A stretch of 64,000 nucleotides of DNA from Rhodobacterales bacterium (GCA_008107755.1 VIRH01000089.1:1-64000), one strand, 5' to 3'; numbered from the stretch's first letter, positions 41,700 through 51,728 are shown. Notes: a model not told the origin generated them from the letters alone. Numbers and translations: made by a program.

Positions 41700-42764
41700 T
41701 TACTGCGGCAGTTTGTCGTCCACGCCTTCGACGTACCAGTTCATGCCGAGGATCGCGCCGTCATCGAGTGCGACGCCGTCTTCGGCTGCAACCGTGCCGT
41801 CCTGCTTGGTGATCGGACCGGTGAACGGCTCCCAGCCGCCCTTGATCTTCTCTTCGGTTTCTTTCGCCATGGCGACGACGTCATCCGGCAGGTTGGTATA
41901 GTCGGCCATCACGACGTGACCTTCCTTCAGGCCCGCCCAGGTGCTCTTCGACTCCCAGGTCCCGTCGAGCACTTCCTGAACGCGCTCGATGTAATAGGGG
42001 CCCCATTCATCGATAATCGCGGTGTACTGGGCTTCCGGCGCGAACTTGATCATGTCGGACGCCTGGCCGAAACCGTGCATGCCGCGTTCCTGCGCGACCT
42101 GAAGCGGCGCTGTCGAATCCGTGTGCTGGCTGATGATGTCGACACCCTGATCGATCAGCGCTTTCGCCGCATCGGCTTCCTTGCCCGGATCGAACCAGGT
42201 GTTCGCCCAGACGACCTTCAGCTTGAAGTCCGGATTGACGGACTGGGCGCCGAGCAGAAATGCGTTTATGCCAGCGACGACTTCCGGGATCGGGAAAGAC
42301 GCGATGTAGCCCGCGACACCGGTTTCAGACTGCTTGGCGGCAATCTGGCCAATGATGTAACGGCCTTGGTGGAACTTGGAATTGTAGGTCGCGACGTTGT
42401 CTGCGGTCTTGTAGCCCGTCGCGTGCTCGAATTTCACGTCCGGGAATTTCTTGGCGACCTTGATGGTCGGGTTCATGTAGCCGAAAGAAGTCGTGAAGAT
42501 GATGTCGCAGCCTTCACGGGCGAAACGTTCGATGGCGCGTTCCGCGTCCGGACCTTCCGGCACACTTTCCAGATAGGCGGTTTCGACCTTGTCACCGAAA
42601 TGCTCTTCGACGGCAAGACGGCCCTGGTCGTGCTGGTAGGACCAGCCGAAGTCGCCCACCGGGCCGACGTAGATGTAGCAAGCCTTCACATCGGCGGCGT
42701 TCGCTGCCGAACCTGCCGCCGCGAGCGCGAGGGCGGCAACCGTCGCTTTCAACATTGTTTTCAT
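41700..42764 (-). CDS. BMP-family ABC transporter substrate-binding protein, probably for a purine or nucleoside
   Basis: 354 residues with a Sec signal (MKTMLKATVAALALAAAGSA, cleaved after ANAA). The mature part has the BMP/Med family pattern: YVGPVGDFGWSYQHDQGR, DIIFTTSFGYMNP, GYIASFPIPEVVAGINAFLL, HTDSTAPLQVAQERG. Members bind nucleosides or purines (PnrA, BmpA types). Being encoded among xanthine dehydrogenase and urate-degradation genes, it most likely binds a purine base, nucleoside or urate. Downstream of two permeases and the ATPase in the same operon. Confidence 0.88.
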   Translation of the reverse strand: MKTMLKATVAALALAAAGSAANAADVKACYIYVGPVGDFGWSYQHDQGRLAVEEHFGDKVETAYLESVPEGPDAERAIERFAREGCDIIFTTSFGYMNPTIKVAKKFPDVKFEHATGYKTADNVATYNSKFHQGRYIIGQIAAKQSETGVAGYIASFPIPEVVAGINAFLLGAQSVNPDFKLKVVWANTWFDPGKEADAAKALIDQGVDIISQHTDSTAPLQVAQERGMHGFGQASDMIKFAPEAQYTAIIDEWGPYYIERVQEVLDGTWESKSTWAGLKEGHVVMADYTNLPDDVVAMAKETEEKIKGGWEPFTGPITKQDGTVAAEDGVALDDGAILGMNWYVEGVDDKLPQ

Positions 42765-42859
42765 TTTGACTTCCCCTGTTGTTTGATCTCAGACGCGATC
42801 TTGTTGCGGAGCGCCGGTTCCCGATCGCCGAGGAACCGGCTTTGACCGAAACCTGCCGG

Positions 42860-43774
42860 TTACCGGTCGGGAACGAATGGCTTGCCAAGGCATGCCGGTG
42901 TGTTGACCAGTGTCAGCCGCCGATTTGCGGAAATCAGAACCAGCACCAGAATGGTCGCAAGATACGGAAGGCTCGACAGGAACTGCGACGGGATGTCGAA
43001 TTCAACGGCCTGGGCATGCAGATTGAGGACGTTGACCGCACCGAAAAGGTAGGCACCGACGACCACACGCAGCGGCAGCCAGGACGAAAACACCACCAGC
43101 GCGAGTGCGATCCAGCCCCGGCCCGCCGTCATGTTCTCCACCCACTGCGGGGTGTAGGCGAGCGAAAGATAGGCTCCGGCAAGGCCGGCACACGCTCCGC
43201 CGAAGAGGACGGCGAGAAACCGTATTCTGATCACGGAATACCCCAGGGCATGCGCCGAGCCGTGATTGTCGCCGACGGCCCGAAGGACCAGCCCGAGACG
43301 GGTGCGAAACAACGTGTAGGCGACGATGGCAACAAGCAGGAAACTGATGTAGACGATGGCGTCCTGCTGGAAGAGGACCGGCCCGATGAAAGGAATGTCG
43401 GAGAGGCCCGGAATATAGAGCTGAGGCAGCTTCAGGCCTGGAACGCCGATGAACGCTTCACCGATCAAGCCGGAAAAACCGATGCCGAGTATCGTCAGTG
43501 CAAGGCCGGTCGCCACCTGGTTCGCGACAAGGATCAGCACCAGGAACCCGAACAGCGCAGCCATGGCGATGCCGGCAAGGATCGCGGCCAGAATGCCGAG
43601 AGTGCCGGACCCGGTCATGTTTGCGGCGGCAAAACCCACCACCGCGCCCATGATCATCATCCCCTCGACGCCGAGATTGAGAACGCCGGAGCGTTCGACC
43701 ACGAGTTCACCTATTGCGGCGATCAGCAATGGGGTCGCGGCGGTGATGACTGTGAGGAGAACGGCTTCAAACAT
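42860..43774 (-). CDS. ABC transporter permease, BMP/nucleoside type (second permease)
   Basis: 304 residues from ATG 43774 (MFEAVLLTVITAATPLLIAA), with GGAGG six bases upstream and an 8-base overlap with the first permease. The frame is open to 43798. About nine hydrophobic helices and the family segment RSGVLNLGVEGMMIMGAVVG, found in branched-chain/nucleoside-type permeases, are visible. It should pair with the permease at 43767-44855 to form the membrane channel. Confidence 0.88.
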   Translation of the reverse strand: MFEAVLLTVITAATPLLIAAIGELVVERSGVLNLGVEGMMIMGAVVGFAAANMTGSGTLGILAAILAGIAMAALFGFLVLILVANQVATGLALTILGIGFSGLIGEAFIGVPGLKLPQLYIPGLSDIPFIGPVLFQQDAIVYISFLLVAIVAYTLFRTRLGLVLRAVGDNHGSAHALGYSVIRIRFLAVLFGGACAGLAGAYLSLAYTPQWVENMTAGRGWIALALVVFSSWLPLRVVVGAYLFGAVNVLNLHAQAVEFDIPSQFLSSLPYLATILVLVLISANRRLTLVNTPACLGKPFVPDR

Positions 43775-44855
43775 GGGACACCTCCCCGGAGGAAGCACGT
43801 CGGGACACGATGCGGATCTTGTAGAGGATCAGTGTGTCGCAGGCGAGCACGTAGAACAGCAGGAGGCCCTGGATGACACTGGCGATCTTGTTCGAGACGC
43901 CGAGCGAACTCTGGACGGCTTCCCCGCCGATATAGGACAGAGCCAGCACAAAGCCGGCCACGATGATCCCGATCGGGTTCAGCCGACCGAGAAAAGCGAC
44001 AATGATCGCGGTAAAGCCGTAGCCGGGTGAAATCGTCGGCAGAAGCTGGTTGAGCGCTCCCGAAACCTCCATCGTGCCGGCCAGACCGGCAAGCGCGCCC
44101 GCAAGGGCGAATGCGAAGAGCGTCAGGCGCCTCGCCGAGAAACCCGCGAAGCTGCCGGCACGGGGGCTTTCGCCCATGACACGGATCTCGAAGCCCTTCA
44201 TCGTTTTGCCAAGCATGATGGCAAGGATGATCGCCACCAGGAAAGTGATCGGGGTCGAAAGGCTCATGGCGCCGCCAAAAATGTCCGGCAGGGTCGCAGC
44301 GTCGGAAAACAGACGCGATTCAGGGAAGTTGTAGCCACCGGGGTCGCGCCACGGGCCGCGCACCAGATAATCGAGGATCAGGCTGGCGACATAGACCAGC
44401 ATCAGGCTCGTCAGGATTTCGTTGGTGTTGAAACGGGTTTTCAGCACTGCCGGGATAAGCGCCCACAACGCTCCGCCCACGGCACCGAAAACAAGCATCA
44501 GAGGCAGCGTTGCGCTGGTCTCGAAATCCGGAAACATGATCGGAAGGACGGATCCGAACAAGGCGCCGACGATGAACTGTCCTTCCGCACCGATGTTCCA
44601 GTTGTTGGAGAGGTAGCAGACCGAAAGGCCGCATGCGATCAGGACCAGTGGTGTCGCCTTGTCGATCGTTGCTTCCAGCGACCATTGCTGCGTCAGCGGC
44701 TCGATAAAGAACTTGTAAAGCCCCAACAGCGGATTGTGACCGGAGATCGCGAAGATGATCGCCGCTGACAACGCCGTCAGGCCAATCGCGATTAGGGGCG
44801 AGAGCAGTGCCATCTTCCGGCTTTGCTCCTTGCGTTTGATGAGTTCGACACGCAT
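43767..44855 (-). CDS. ABC transporter permease, BMP/nucleoside type (first permease)
   Basis: 362 residues. N-terminal helix LSPLIAIGLTALSAAIIFAI, then CGLSVCYLSNNWNIGAEGQF, the equivalent of the conserved NIGxEGQ segment, and further helices to the basic C-terminus. It begins within the ATPase stop (overlap at 44855) and overlaps the second permease, indicating strict co-translation. Together with the ATPase, the other permease and the BMP protein it makes a complete importer. Confidence 0.88.
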   Translation of the reverse strand: MRVELIKRKEQSRKMALLSPLIAIGLTALSAAIIFAISGHNPLLGLYKFFIEPLTQQWSLEATIDKATPLVLIACGLSVCYLSNNWNIGAEGQFIVGALFGSVLPIMFPDFETSATLPLMLVFGAVGGALWALIPAVLKTRFNTNEILTSLMLVYVASLILDYLVRGPWRDPGGYNFPESRLFSDAATLPDIFGGAMSLSTPITFLVAIILAIMLGKTMKGFEIRVMGESPRAGSFAGFSARRLTLFAFALAGALAGLAGTMEVSGALNQLLPTISPGYGFTAIIVAFLGRLNPIGIIVAGFVLALSYIGGEAVQSSLGVSNKIASVIQGLLLFYVLACDTLILYKIRIVSRRASSGEVSHV

Positions 44856-46438
44856 CAGGCCACTTCCCCCTGCACTTCCGCTCCGCCGGCCATGAGCAAT
44901 CCGACACGTTCCCTTGTCATGTCTCGTGCCGGTTCCGCCGCCGACAGATGGCCACGGGAGATAACTGCAATCCGGTCGGCGATTTCGAAGATTTCGTCAA
45001 GGTCCTGGCTGATGACGAGGACAGCCGAACCGGAGCGGGCAAGGTCAATCAAGGCCTGACGAATGAGCGCGGCCGCCCCGGCATCGACACCCCATGTCGG
45101 TTGGTTGACGACCAGAACTCCGGGTTTTCGATCGAGTTCCCGACCGACGACGAACTTCTGAAGGTTGCCTCCGGACAGGGATCTCGCCTCGGGGTCGTCG
45201 TGCGACATGCGGACATCGAAATTCTGCTTGATGCGTTTTTCCATGTCACCTGCGCGGGCCACGGAAACGAAACCGCCTCGCGCGAGTCCGTCGCCGGTGC
45301 CATGGCGGGTCAGAACCAGGTTCTGCGAGAGTTTCATGCCCGGGACCGCACCATGGCCGAGCCGTTCTTCAGGAACAAAGGCGGCGTTCTGGCGGCGGCG
45401 CCATGTGACGCCCCGGTTGCCGCAGGGGATCCCATCGAGCTGAACCATCTGGGCCGAAAGCGTCGTTTCTCCCGAGACGGCATCGAAAAGTTCTCCTTGT
45501 CCATTGCCTGCGACACCCGCAATGGCAACCACCTCTCCGGCACGCAAGTCGAGCGAGATGTTGTTGAGGGACGTGGCAAAGGGTGTTGCGGCCTTCGCCG
45601 AAAGGTTCTTGAGACCGAGGCGGACCTCGCCAATGTTCGGGTTCGTGGCACCTGCGCTGACGGAGGCAACATCGGCACCGACCATCATGCTGGCAAGCGA
45701 GGCCGGCGTTTCCTTCGTGGGATCGCATTCGCGAACAACCTGACCGTGACGCAATATCGTTGCATGGTGACAGATCCGCTTCACCTCTTCCAGCCGATGG
45801 CTGATGTAGAGGACCGCGCATCCTTCGCTCGCAAGTCTCTGCAGTGTCAGAAAAAGCTGGTCAGCTTCCTGCGGTGTCAGGACGGAGGTCGGTTCGTCCA
45901 TGATGATGAGTTGCGGCTCCTGCAGCAGGCAGCGCACGATTTCAATTCTCTGACGAATCCCGACAGGAAGATCCGCGACGATATCGGAGGGGTCGAGTGG
46001 AAGTCCGTAGTCGCGGGATACGCTTTCGATCCGCCGGGACAAGTCGGACATCTTGCCGGGATTTGGCAAGGCGAGCGCGATATTTTCAACGACGGTCAGC
46101 GCTTCGAACAGCGAGAAATGCTGAAACACCATGCCGATGCCCAGGTCACGGGCGGCGGCGGGATTGTCTATCGAGACACGACTTCCTTCCCAGAGGACCT
46201 TTCCACCGTCCGGTTCCAGCGAGCCGTAGAACATCTTGACGAGCGTCGACTTGCCTGCACCGTTCTCGCCCAGAAGGGCATGGATCTCGCCCTTGTTGAT
46301 GACAAGGTCCACCTGATCATTGGCCAGAATGTCACCGAAACGCTTGGTCAGCCCCTGGGCATCGAGCAAGGTATGCCGGCCGGCCTTTCGCGCCGGTGCT
46401 GCGGTGTCGCTTTCCTCGGAATGTATCGTTGCTGCCAA
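44855..46438 (-). CDS. Duplicated ABC ATPase of the BMP-type importer
   Basis: 527 residues with two ATPase halves. First: Walker A LLGENGAGKSTLVK (about 54-66), Walker B LIIMDEPTSVL; its signature reads LPVGIRQRIEI. Second: Walker A-like GVAGNGQGELF, signature LSGGNLQKFVVGRE and VLVVNQPTWGVD. The second half has a degenerate Walker A, as is usual in this sugar/nucleoside ATPase family. No ATG is available near the start; TTG 46438 is the likely initiation codon. It lies 26 bases after xdhC and overlaps the first permease. Confidence 0.9.
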   Translation of the reverse strand: MAATIHSEESDTAAPARKAGRHTLLDAQGLTKRFGDILANDQVDLVINKGEIHALLGENGAGKSTLVKMFYGSLEPDGGKVLWEGSRVSIDNPAAARDLGIGMVFQHFSLFEALTVVENIALALPNPGKMSDLSRRIESVSRDYGLPLDPSDIVADLPVGIRQRIEIVRCLLQEPQLIIMDEPTSVLTPQEADQLFLTLQRLASEGCAVLYISHRLEEVKRICHHATILRHGQVVRECDPTKETPASLASMMVGADVASVSAGATNPNIGEVRLGLKNLSAKAATPFATSLNNISLDLRAGEVVAIAGVAGNGQGELFDAVSGETTLSAQMVQLDGIPCGNRGVTWRRRQNAAFVPEERLGHGAVPGMKLSQNLVLTRHGTGDGLARGGFVSVARAGDMEKRIKQNFDVRMSHDDPEARSLSGGNLQKFVVGRELDRKPGVLVVNQPTWGVDAGAAALIRQALIDLARSGSAVLVISQDLDEIFEIADRIAVISRGHLSAAEPARDMTRERVGLLMAGGAEVQGEVA

Positions 46439-46464
46439 ACTGTCTGCCCCCGACGAATGCCGCT

Positions 46465-47472
46465 TTATTGACCATGTGGTATAATTTGTGCAAGCCCTTC
46501 GCCTGCCGTAGCCTGTTGATGACGGGCTTCATCCCGCATCAAAAGGTCAACAGCGACCCCTGCCGCGATCGCTGCCGGCTGCTTGGATTTGAGTGTGTCA
46601 ACGCCGATTGGGCATGCCATTTTCGCTATCAACGCCTCGTTCAGACCTCTTGCCCTGAGCCGCTTTTGAAAGCGCGCCCGCTTGGTCGCGGATCCAATGA
46701 CTCCACAATACTCAAATCTCTGCTGTAGCAATGCTCGTGCCATTATGTCTTCGTCGAGTGCGTGCGAATGGGTCATGGCGAGCACGAAGGCGCCATCCGG
46801 TGCTTTTTCGAGAAGCTGTGCCGGATCGTTGACACTGACTTTGGTCGTCCCTGCAGGCACTGCGGCGGGAAACTGGTCGGCTCGGCTGTCTATCCAGGTT
46901 ACGGCGAAGGGAAGCGGAGCAAGAGCGAGGACCAGAGCCTTGCCGACATGCCCGGCCCCAAAGAGAAAGATCGGCCGTGCGGTTTTTCCGAAGCGCTCGA
47001 TCACGGTTTGCCGGTCCGAAGTTTCTGGAGCGATTGCGAAAGCCTGGGAAGGCAATCTATCAAGCACCTCGCGCTGCGAGGGGTTTTCTCCCTGCACGGT
47101 GCAGGATGTGCCAAACGGCTGCCCGGTCGTCTCCAGCTCCGAAAGTCGGCTGACCGCCGAAAGCGATCCTTGAGTGAACACTTCCGTCGCGATATCCACT
47201 CGCCCTCCACAGCACTGACCGAGATCGGGACCGAGAGAAACCGTCTTCGTCTGGAATATCGGTTGATCGACGGATGCCATGCGTGCCGCACCGCGGATCG
47301 CTTCGAGCTCGAGCGTTCCGCCGCCAATGGTTCCGAAAAACGACCCGTCGCTGCGGACGACCATCCGGGCACCCGCCTCACGGGGGGTCGAGCCGTCGGC
47401 GCGCGCAACGGTGACGAGAGCGCACGAGCCGCCGGCACGCAGGGTATCGGCAATATGCGCCCAGACCTTCAC
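46465..47472 (-). CDS. xdhC: Xanthine dehydrogenase accessory protein XdhC
   Basis: 335 residues from GTG 47472, overlapping the xdhB stop (GTGA). The N-terminal part has GSCALVTVARADGSTPREAG and FFGTIGGGTLE; QCCGGRVDI follows; the C-terminal Rossmann region has IFLFGAGHVGKALVLALAP. XdhC binds molybdenum cofactor, protects it and inserts the sulfurated form into XdhB. It lies directly after the two structural genes, as in Rhodobacter capsulatus. Confidence 0.92.
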   Translation of the reverse strand: MKVWAHIADTLRAGGSCALVTVARADGSTPREAGARMVVRSDGSFFGTIGGGTLELEAIRGAARMASVDQPIFQTKTVSLGPDLGQCCGGRVDIATEVFTQGSLSAVSRLSELETTGQPFGTSCTVQGENPSQREVLDRLPSQAFAIAPETSDRQTVIERFGKTARPIFLFGAGHVGKALVLALAPLPFAVTWIDSRADQFPAAVPAGTTKVSVNDPAQLLEKAPDGAFVLAMTHSHALDEDIMARALLQQRFEYCGVIGSATKRARFQKRLRARGLNEALIAKMACPIGVDTLKSKQPAAIAAGVAVDLLMRDEARHQQATAGEGLAQIIPHGQ

Positions 47473-49808
47473 GACGACGGCCTCCGGGAACGAAGGTCCT
47501 GAACTGCCTTCATGATGGCTTCCGGCGTCGCCGGGGCATCCAGGTTGGGGATCTGGCCGGGACTGAGACTTGCAATGGCATCGTTGATCGCACAGAAAAC
47601 CGCATTTGCCAGCATGACCGGCGGCTCGCCGACAGCTTTGGAGCGGTAGACCGTCGATTGGGGATTGCCGCTGCCCTTGTAGAGCTGGACATTGAAATCG
47701 GCGGGAATATCGGCGGCCGTCGGGATCTTGTAGGTCGAGGGCGCGTGGGTCCTGAGGCGCCCCTTCTCATCCCACACGAGTTCCTCGGTCGTCAGCCAGC
47801 CCATTCCCTGGGCGAAGCCACCTTCGATCTGGCCGAGGTCTATCGCCGGGTTGATGGAGTGTCCGACGTCATGAAGGATATCGACGCGGTCCACCGTCAT
47901 CTCGCCTGTCATCGTGTCGATCGTGACCTCGGCGCAGGCACCGCCATACGCGAAATAGTAGAATGGCCGGCCGGTCGCGCTTTCCCGGTCCCAGGTGATG
48001 CCGGGTGTTGCATAGAACCCGGCGTGCGATAGCTGGATGCGCGCCCAATGAGCCTGCTTCGCGATTTCCGACAGTGGGAAACTCTCGTCGGCGACGAAGA
48101 CCTTGTTGTCGGAAAAGCGGATTGCGTCCGTGCCGCACTGGTGTTGCTCGCACAGAAACTCGATCAGGCGGCCTTTGATCTCTGCCGCAGCTACCTTGGC
48201 AGCCATGGCATTGAGATCCGTGCCCGATGAGGCCGCTGTCGGGCTCGTGTTCGGCACCTTCGACGTGTTGGTGGCTGTTATCCGGACCTTGTCCAGGGTA
48301 ACGCCGAATTCCTCTGCAACGACCTGGGCGACCTTCTGGTAGAGCCCCTGCCCCATCTCGGTGCCACCGTGGTTCAGATGAACCGAGCCGTCTGTATAGA
48401 GATGGACGAGTGCGCCAGCCTGATTGAGATGCTTCAGGGTGAAGGAAATGCCGAATTTCACCGGGGTCAGAGCGAGCCCCTTTTTCAGTACGGCATTGGC
48501 GGAGTTGAAGTCGTTTACATCGTCGCGCCGGTTCCAGTAGTCGGAACTCTCCTCAAGTTGGGAAATCAGGTCATGCATGACCTCAAATTCTTCGACCGGC
48601 ATTCCATAAGGCGTCAGATTGCGCTCACCGTCGTAGAAATTAAGCTTTCGAATATCCAGCGGGTCCTTTTCCAGCTTGATCGCGATAGCGTCGATCATCC
48701 GTTCGGCCGCGAGCATTCCTTGTGGCCCGCCAAACCCGCGAAACGCGGTGTTGGAGCAGGTGTCCGTCCGCAGCCTTCGCGAACGGATCGACGCATCCGG
48801 ATAGAAATAGCTCGAGTCAGCGTGAAAAAGGGTTCGATCGTTGACGCCTAGTGAAAGATCCGGCGAATAACCGCAGCGCGCGAGGAACTCCATGTCGACG
48901 GCGCGGATACGCCCGTCGAGGTCGTAGCCGATCTTCCAGTCGACCCGGAAATCATGGCGCTTGCCTGTCATGATCATGTCGTCGTCTCGATCCAGCCGCA
49001 CCTTGCAGGCCTGACCGGTGAAACGCGCCGCCAGAGAGGCAAGGGCCGCCCACTGGTTCGCCTGCGATTCCTTGCCGCCGAAGCCGCCGCCCATGCGTCG
49101 CACCTCAGCCGTCACCGCCGCGTCCGGCACGCCTAGAACCTTGGCCACCGTATGCTGGACCTCTGTCGGATGCTGAGTCGAGGTGTATACCATCATGCCG
49201 CCGCTTTCCTGCGGCTGGGCCATCGCGACCTGTCCCTCCAGGTAAAAGTGCTCCTGCCCGCCAATGCGCATGGAACCTTCCAGAACCTCTTCGGCAGCGG
49301 TCATTCCGGTTTCCGGCGATCCGCGGCGGAACTGGTAGTCCGGCAGAACTGTCGTATCTGCATCGATCGCATCTTCCGGTGTCAGGATCGGTGTGATCGG
49401 CGATACCTCGATCTTTGCCCGAATGGCTGCTCGCCTGGCCGCGTCCCGGCTTGTTGCGACGACGGCGAAAACGACCTGTCCATAGAAAAGGATCTCGTCC
49501 TCTGCCAGGACCGGATCGCCTCCGAAGGACGACGAGCAGTCGTTGATCCCGGGAACGTCCTTTGCGGTCAGGACCGCGACCACGCCGGGAGCGGAACGAA
49601 CGTCATCAAGATTTACGGAAACGATACGTCCGCGTACGGCTTCCCTCGCCCATCCCGGAACGACGTGTAGCGTGCCGACAGGTTCGGGCATGTCGTCGAT
49701 ATAGGTCGCCGTTCCCATCACGTGCATTTCCGCACTGTCATGCGGCAGAGCCTTGCGCACGTGCTTCATGGGGCCTGGCATATCACTGCTATCAAGCGGC
49801 ACGGTCAT
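47469..49808 (-). CDS. xdhB: Xanthine dehydrogenase, molybdopterin-binding large subunit
   Basis: 779 residues from ATG 49808 (MTVPLDSSDMPGPMKHVRKA), GGAGG seven bases upstream, overlapping xdhA by 17 bases. The size matches the R. capsulatus XdhB. Key segments: GTATYIDDMPEPVGTLHV near the start, RRMGGGFGGKESQ, TAFRGFGGPQG, HLNHGGTEMGQGLYQK, and the catalytic-Glu motif AVGEPPVMLAN near the C-terminus. It oxidises hypoxanthine and xanthine to urate at the Mo site, passing electrons to the XdhA iron-sulfur and FAD centres. Confidence 0.95.
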   Translation of the reverse strand: MTVPLDSSDMPGPMKHVRKALPHDSAEMHVMGTATYIDDMPEPVGTLHVVPGWAREAVRGRIVSVNLDDVRSAPGVVAVLTAKDVPGINDCSSSFGGDPVLAEDEILFYGQVVFAVVATSRDAARRAAIRAKIEVSPITPILTPEDAIDADTTVLPDYQFRRGSPETGMTAAEEVLEGSMRIGGQEHFYLEGQVAMAQPQESGGMMVYTSTQHPTEVQHTVAKVLGVPDAAVTAEVRRMGGGFGGKESQANQWAALASLAARFTGQACKVRLDRDDDMIMTGKRHDFRVDWKIGYDLDGRIRAVDMEFLARCGYSPDLSLGVNDRTLFHADSSYFYPDASIRSRRLRTDTCSNTAFRGFGGPQGMLAAERMIDAIAIKLEKDPLDIRKLNFYDGERNLTPYGMPVEEFEVMHDLISQLEESSDYWNRRDDVNDFNSANAVLKKGLALTPVKFGISFTLKHLNQAGALVHLYTDGSVHLNHGGTEMGQGLYQKVAQVVAEEFGVTLDKVRITATNTSKVPNTSPTAASSGTDLNAMAAKVAAAEIKGRLIEFLCEQHQCGTDAIRFSDNKVFVADESFPLSEIAKQAHWARIQLSHAGFYATPGITWDRESATGRPFYYFAYGGACAEVTIDTMTGEMTVDRVDILHDVGHSINPAIDLGQIEGGFAQGMGWLTTEELVWDEKGRLRTHAPSTYKIPTAADIPADFNVQLYKGSGNPQSTVYRSKAVGEPPVMLANAVFCAINDAIASLSPGQIPNLDAPATPEAIMKAVQDLRSRRPSS

Positions 49809-51273
49809 TGTCGGCCTCCCGAATTGCCAGCACGCGGATTTCATCCGGTGCGGTACCGCTGATCTCCATCAATGCCTTGGCCAGCAATGCCCTTGCGGTT
49901 TCCATCCGGTACTCTGCGCTCGCGCGCATGTCCGTCATCGGCTTGTAATCCGACAGCAGCGCCTGCATGCCGGCACCCCACGTGGACGGATCATCCATGA
50001 GGGCGCCGGTGAGTGCGCGTTCGGCATGTTCCGCCCGTTTGGGCGTTGCTGCCATGCCGCCATAAGCAATGCGCGCATCCGTTATCGTTCCATCGTCGAT
50101 CGTGAACCTGAACGCGCCCATCACGGAGGAGATATCCTGATCGAAGCGTTTGGATATCTTGTAGCAACGAAAGGCCTGGTTGGACGAGGGACGCGGCACG
50201 AACAGACCGGTCACGAATTCGCCGCTGTTGCGGTCCTGCTTGCCGTAGTCGAGAAAGAACTTTTCCAGCGGCAAGGCGCGCGAGCCTTCCGACGAGTGCA
50301 GCTCCAGCGTCGTGCCGAGCGCGATCAAGGCCGGTGGTGTGTCGCCGATGGGGGATCCGTTGGCGATATTCCCGCCAACCGTCCCCGAAGCGCGCACCTG
50401 CTTGGACCCTATCCGCTTCCAGAGGACGCCGAGATCGGGAGAAAGATCCGACATCGCCTCTTCAGTTGTCTCGTAGGTTGCCATCGCACCGATCAAAACG
50501 CCTGACGGGCTGCTCTCGACCCGCTCCAGCCCTTCGATCCGGCCGAGCCAGATCATTTTCGGCAGGTCGCGCAACTGCTTGGTGATCCAAAGCCCCACGT
50601 CGGTTGCCCCCGCGACCAAAGTGGCATCCGGATGCTGACCATAAAGCGCCGCAAGCCCATCAAGTGTCGCTGGCGACGAAAAGAAGCTGTCGCTTTCGCC
50701 AATGAAGACGTCGCGGCTGTCGGCGAGTTTTTGCAACAATTCGCGGGTCTCGTTCGCCCGCCAGGAAAAGGCGTCGTCGGCGGCATCGAAGCACGCGTCC
50801 AGCGCGGCATCAACGATCGGCCGATACCCGGTGCAGCGACACAGATTGCCGGCAATCCATTCGGTAACGGCCTTGCGGGACTTTTCCTGTCCGTGAGCGT
50901 GGTACAGCGTGAAGAGGCTCATGACGAATCCCGGCGTGCAGAAGCCGCACTGCGACCCATGGAATTCGACCATTGCCGCCTGAACCGGATGCAGCTTGCT
51001 GTCGAGTGCCAGGTCTTCAACGGTCACGAGTTCCGCGCCGTCGATCATTCCGAGCAAGAGGATGCAGCTGTTGACCGGTTGGTAGACCAGCTTTCCGTCG
51101 ACAAGGCGGCCAAGAGCAACCGTGCAGGCGCCGCAGTCTCCCTCGCCGCAGCCTTCCTTCGTCCCTGTCTGCCGGCATCTCAGGCGCAGATAATCAAGCA
51201 CGGTTTCGGTAGGGCCGACGTTTTCCAGTTCGACAACCTGTCCACCCTTCAGGAACCGAATGGTATCGCGCAT
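49792..51273 (-). CDS. xdhA: Xanthine dehydrogenase, FeS/FAD small subunit
   Basis: 493 residues. The N-terminal [2Fe-2S] ferredoxin motif is CGEGDCGACTVALG (about 41-55), the second cluster is in CGFCTPGFV and CRCTGYRPIVDAA, and the FAD domain has LVAGATDVGLWITKQL and GGNIANGSPIGDTPPALIAL. It accepts electrons from XdhB and reduces NAD+. It begins three bases after uraH ends, so uraH is the first gene of the purine operon. Confidence 0.95.
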   Translation of the reverse strand: MRDTIRFLKGGQVVELENVGPTETVLDYLRLRCRQTGTKEGCGEGDCGACTVALGRLVDGKLVYQPVNSCILLLGMIDGAELVTVEDLALDSKLHPVQAAMVEFHGSQCGFCTPGFVMSLFTLYHAHGQEKSRKAVTEWIAGNLCRCTGYRPIVDAALDACFDAADDAFSWRANETRELLQKLADSRDVFIGESDSFFSSPATLDGLAALYGQHPDATLVAGATDVGLWITKQLRDLPKMIWLGRIEGLERVESSPSGVLIGAMATYETTEEAMSDLSPDLGVLWKRIGSKQVRASGTVGGNIANGSPIGDTPPALIALGTTLELHSSEGSRALPLEKFFLDYGKQDRNSGEFVTGLFVPRPSSNQAFRCYKISKRFDQDISSVMGAFRFTIDDGTITDARIAYGGMAATPKRAEHAERALTGALMDDPSTWGAGMQALLSDYKPMTDMRASAEYRMETARALLAKALMEISGTAPDEIRVLAIREADNDRAA

Positions 51274-51276
51274 GGT

Positions 51277-51627
51277 TCAGCTCCCCCGGTACGTCGAATA
51301 ACCGAATGCGGAGAGCAGAAGCGGCACGTGATAATGGCCGTCTTTCTCCGCAATTCCGAAACGGATCGGGACCACGTCGAGAAACAGCGGGTCCGGGAGA
51401 TCCTTGACCGTTTCCCTCAGGTAGTCGCCCGCGTGAAACCGCAGCTCATATGTGCCGGGCAGAAAGGTTTCGCCTTCCAGAATGGGACCATCAATCCGGC
51501 CGTCATGATTGGTAACATTGGAAGATATGTGTTCGGCCGTCACCCCGATCTTCCAAAGATCGATTTTCAGCCCTTTGGCGGGCTTGCCCGCCGCCGTGTC
51601 CAGAACGTGCGTCGTCAAACGCCCCAT
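51277..51627 (-). CDS. uraH: 5-hydroxyisourate hydrolase (transthyretin-like)
   Basis: 116 residues from ATG 51627 (GGGAGA six bases upstream). Signature motifs are LTTHVLD near the N-terminus, [16 protein letters not shown], and the C-terminal YRGS, with the catalytic His and Arg positions of the family. It hydrolyses 5-hydroxyisourate (the PuuD product) to OHCU, the substrate of UraD. No signal peptide is seen, so it is cytoplasmic. It heads the operon uraH-xdhABC-transporter-puuD-uraD. Confidence 0.93.
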   Translation of the reverse strand: MGRLTTHVLDTAAGKPAKGLKIDLWKIGVTAEHISSNVTNHDGRIDGPILEGETFLPGTYELRFHAGDYLRETVKDLPDPLFLDVVPIRFGIAEKDGHYHVPLLLSAFGYSTYRGS

Positions 51628-51728
51628 CAACAATCTCCCTCACGCGGACCCTTGCCGCAAAACCGTCACAAAAAATGTGCCCTAAAAAACCCATGAACCA
51701 AAGCGCTCATTTGCGTACGAGGTGATGC

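Noticed and set aside
40809..42845. A 678-codon plus-strand frame opposite puuD and the BMP protein gene
   Set aside because: It is antisense to two clear gene families and its translation is arginine/aspartate-rich without recognisable domains.
44948..46471. A 507-codon plus-strand frame opposite the ABC ATPase
   Set aside because: Antisense shadow of a gene with intact Walker and signature motifs.
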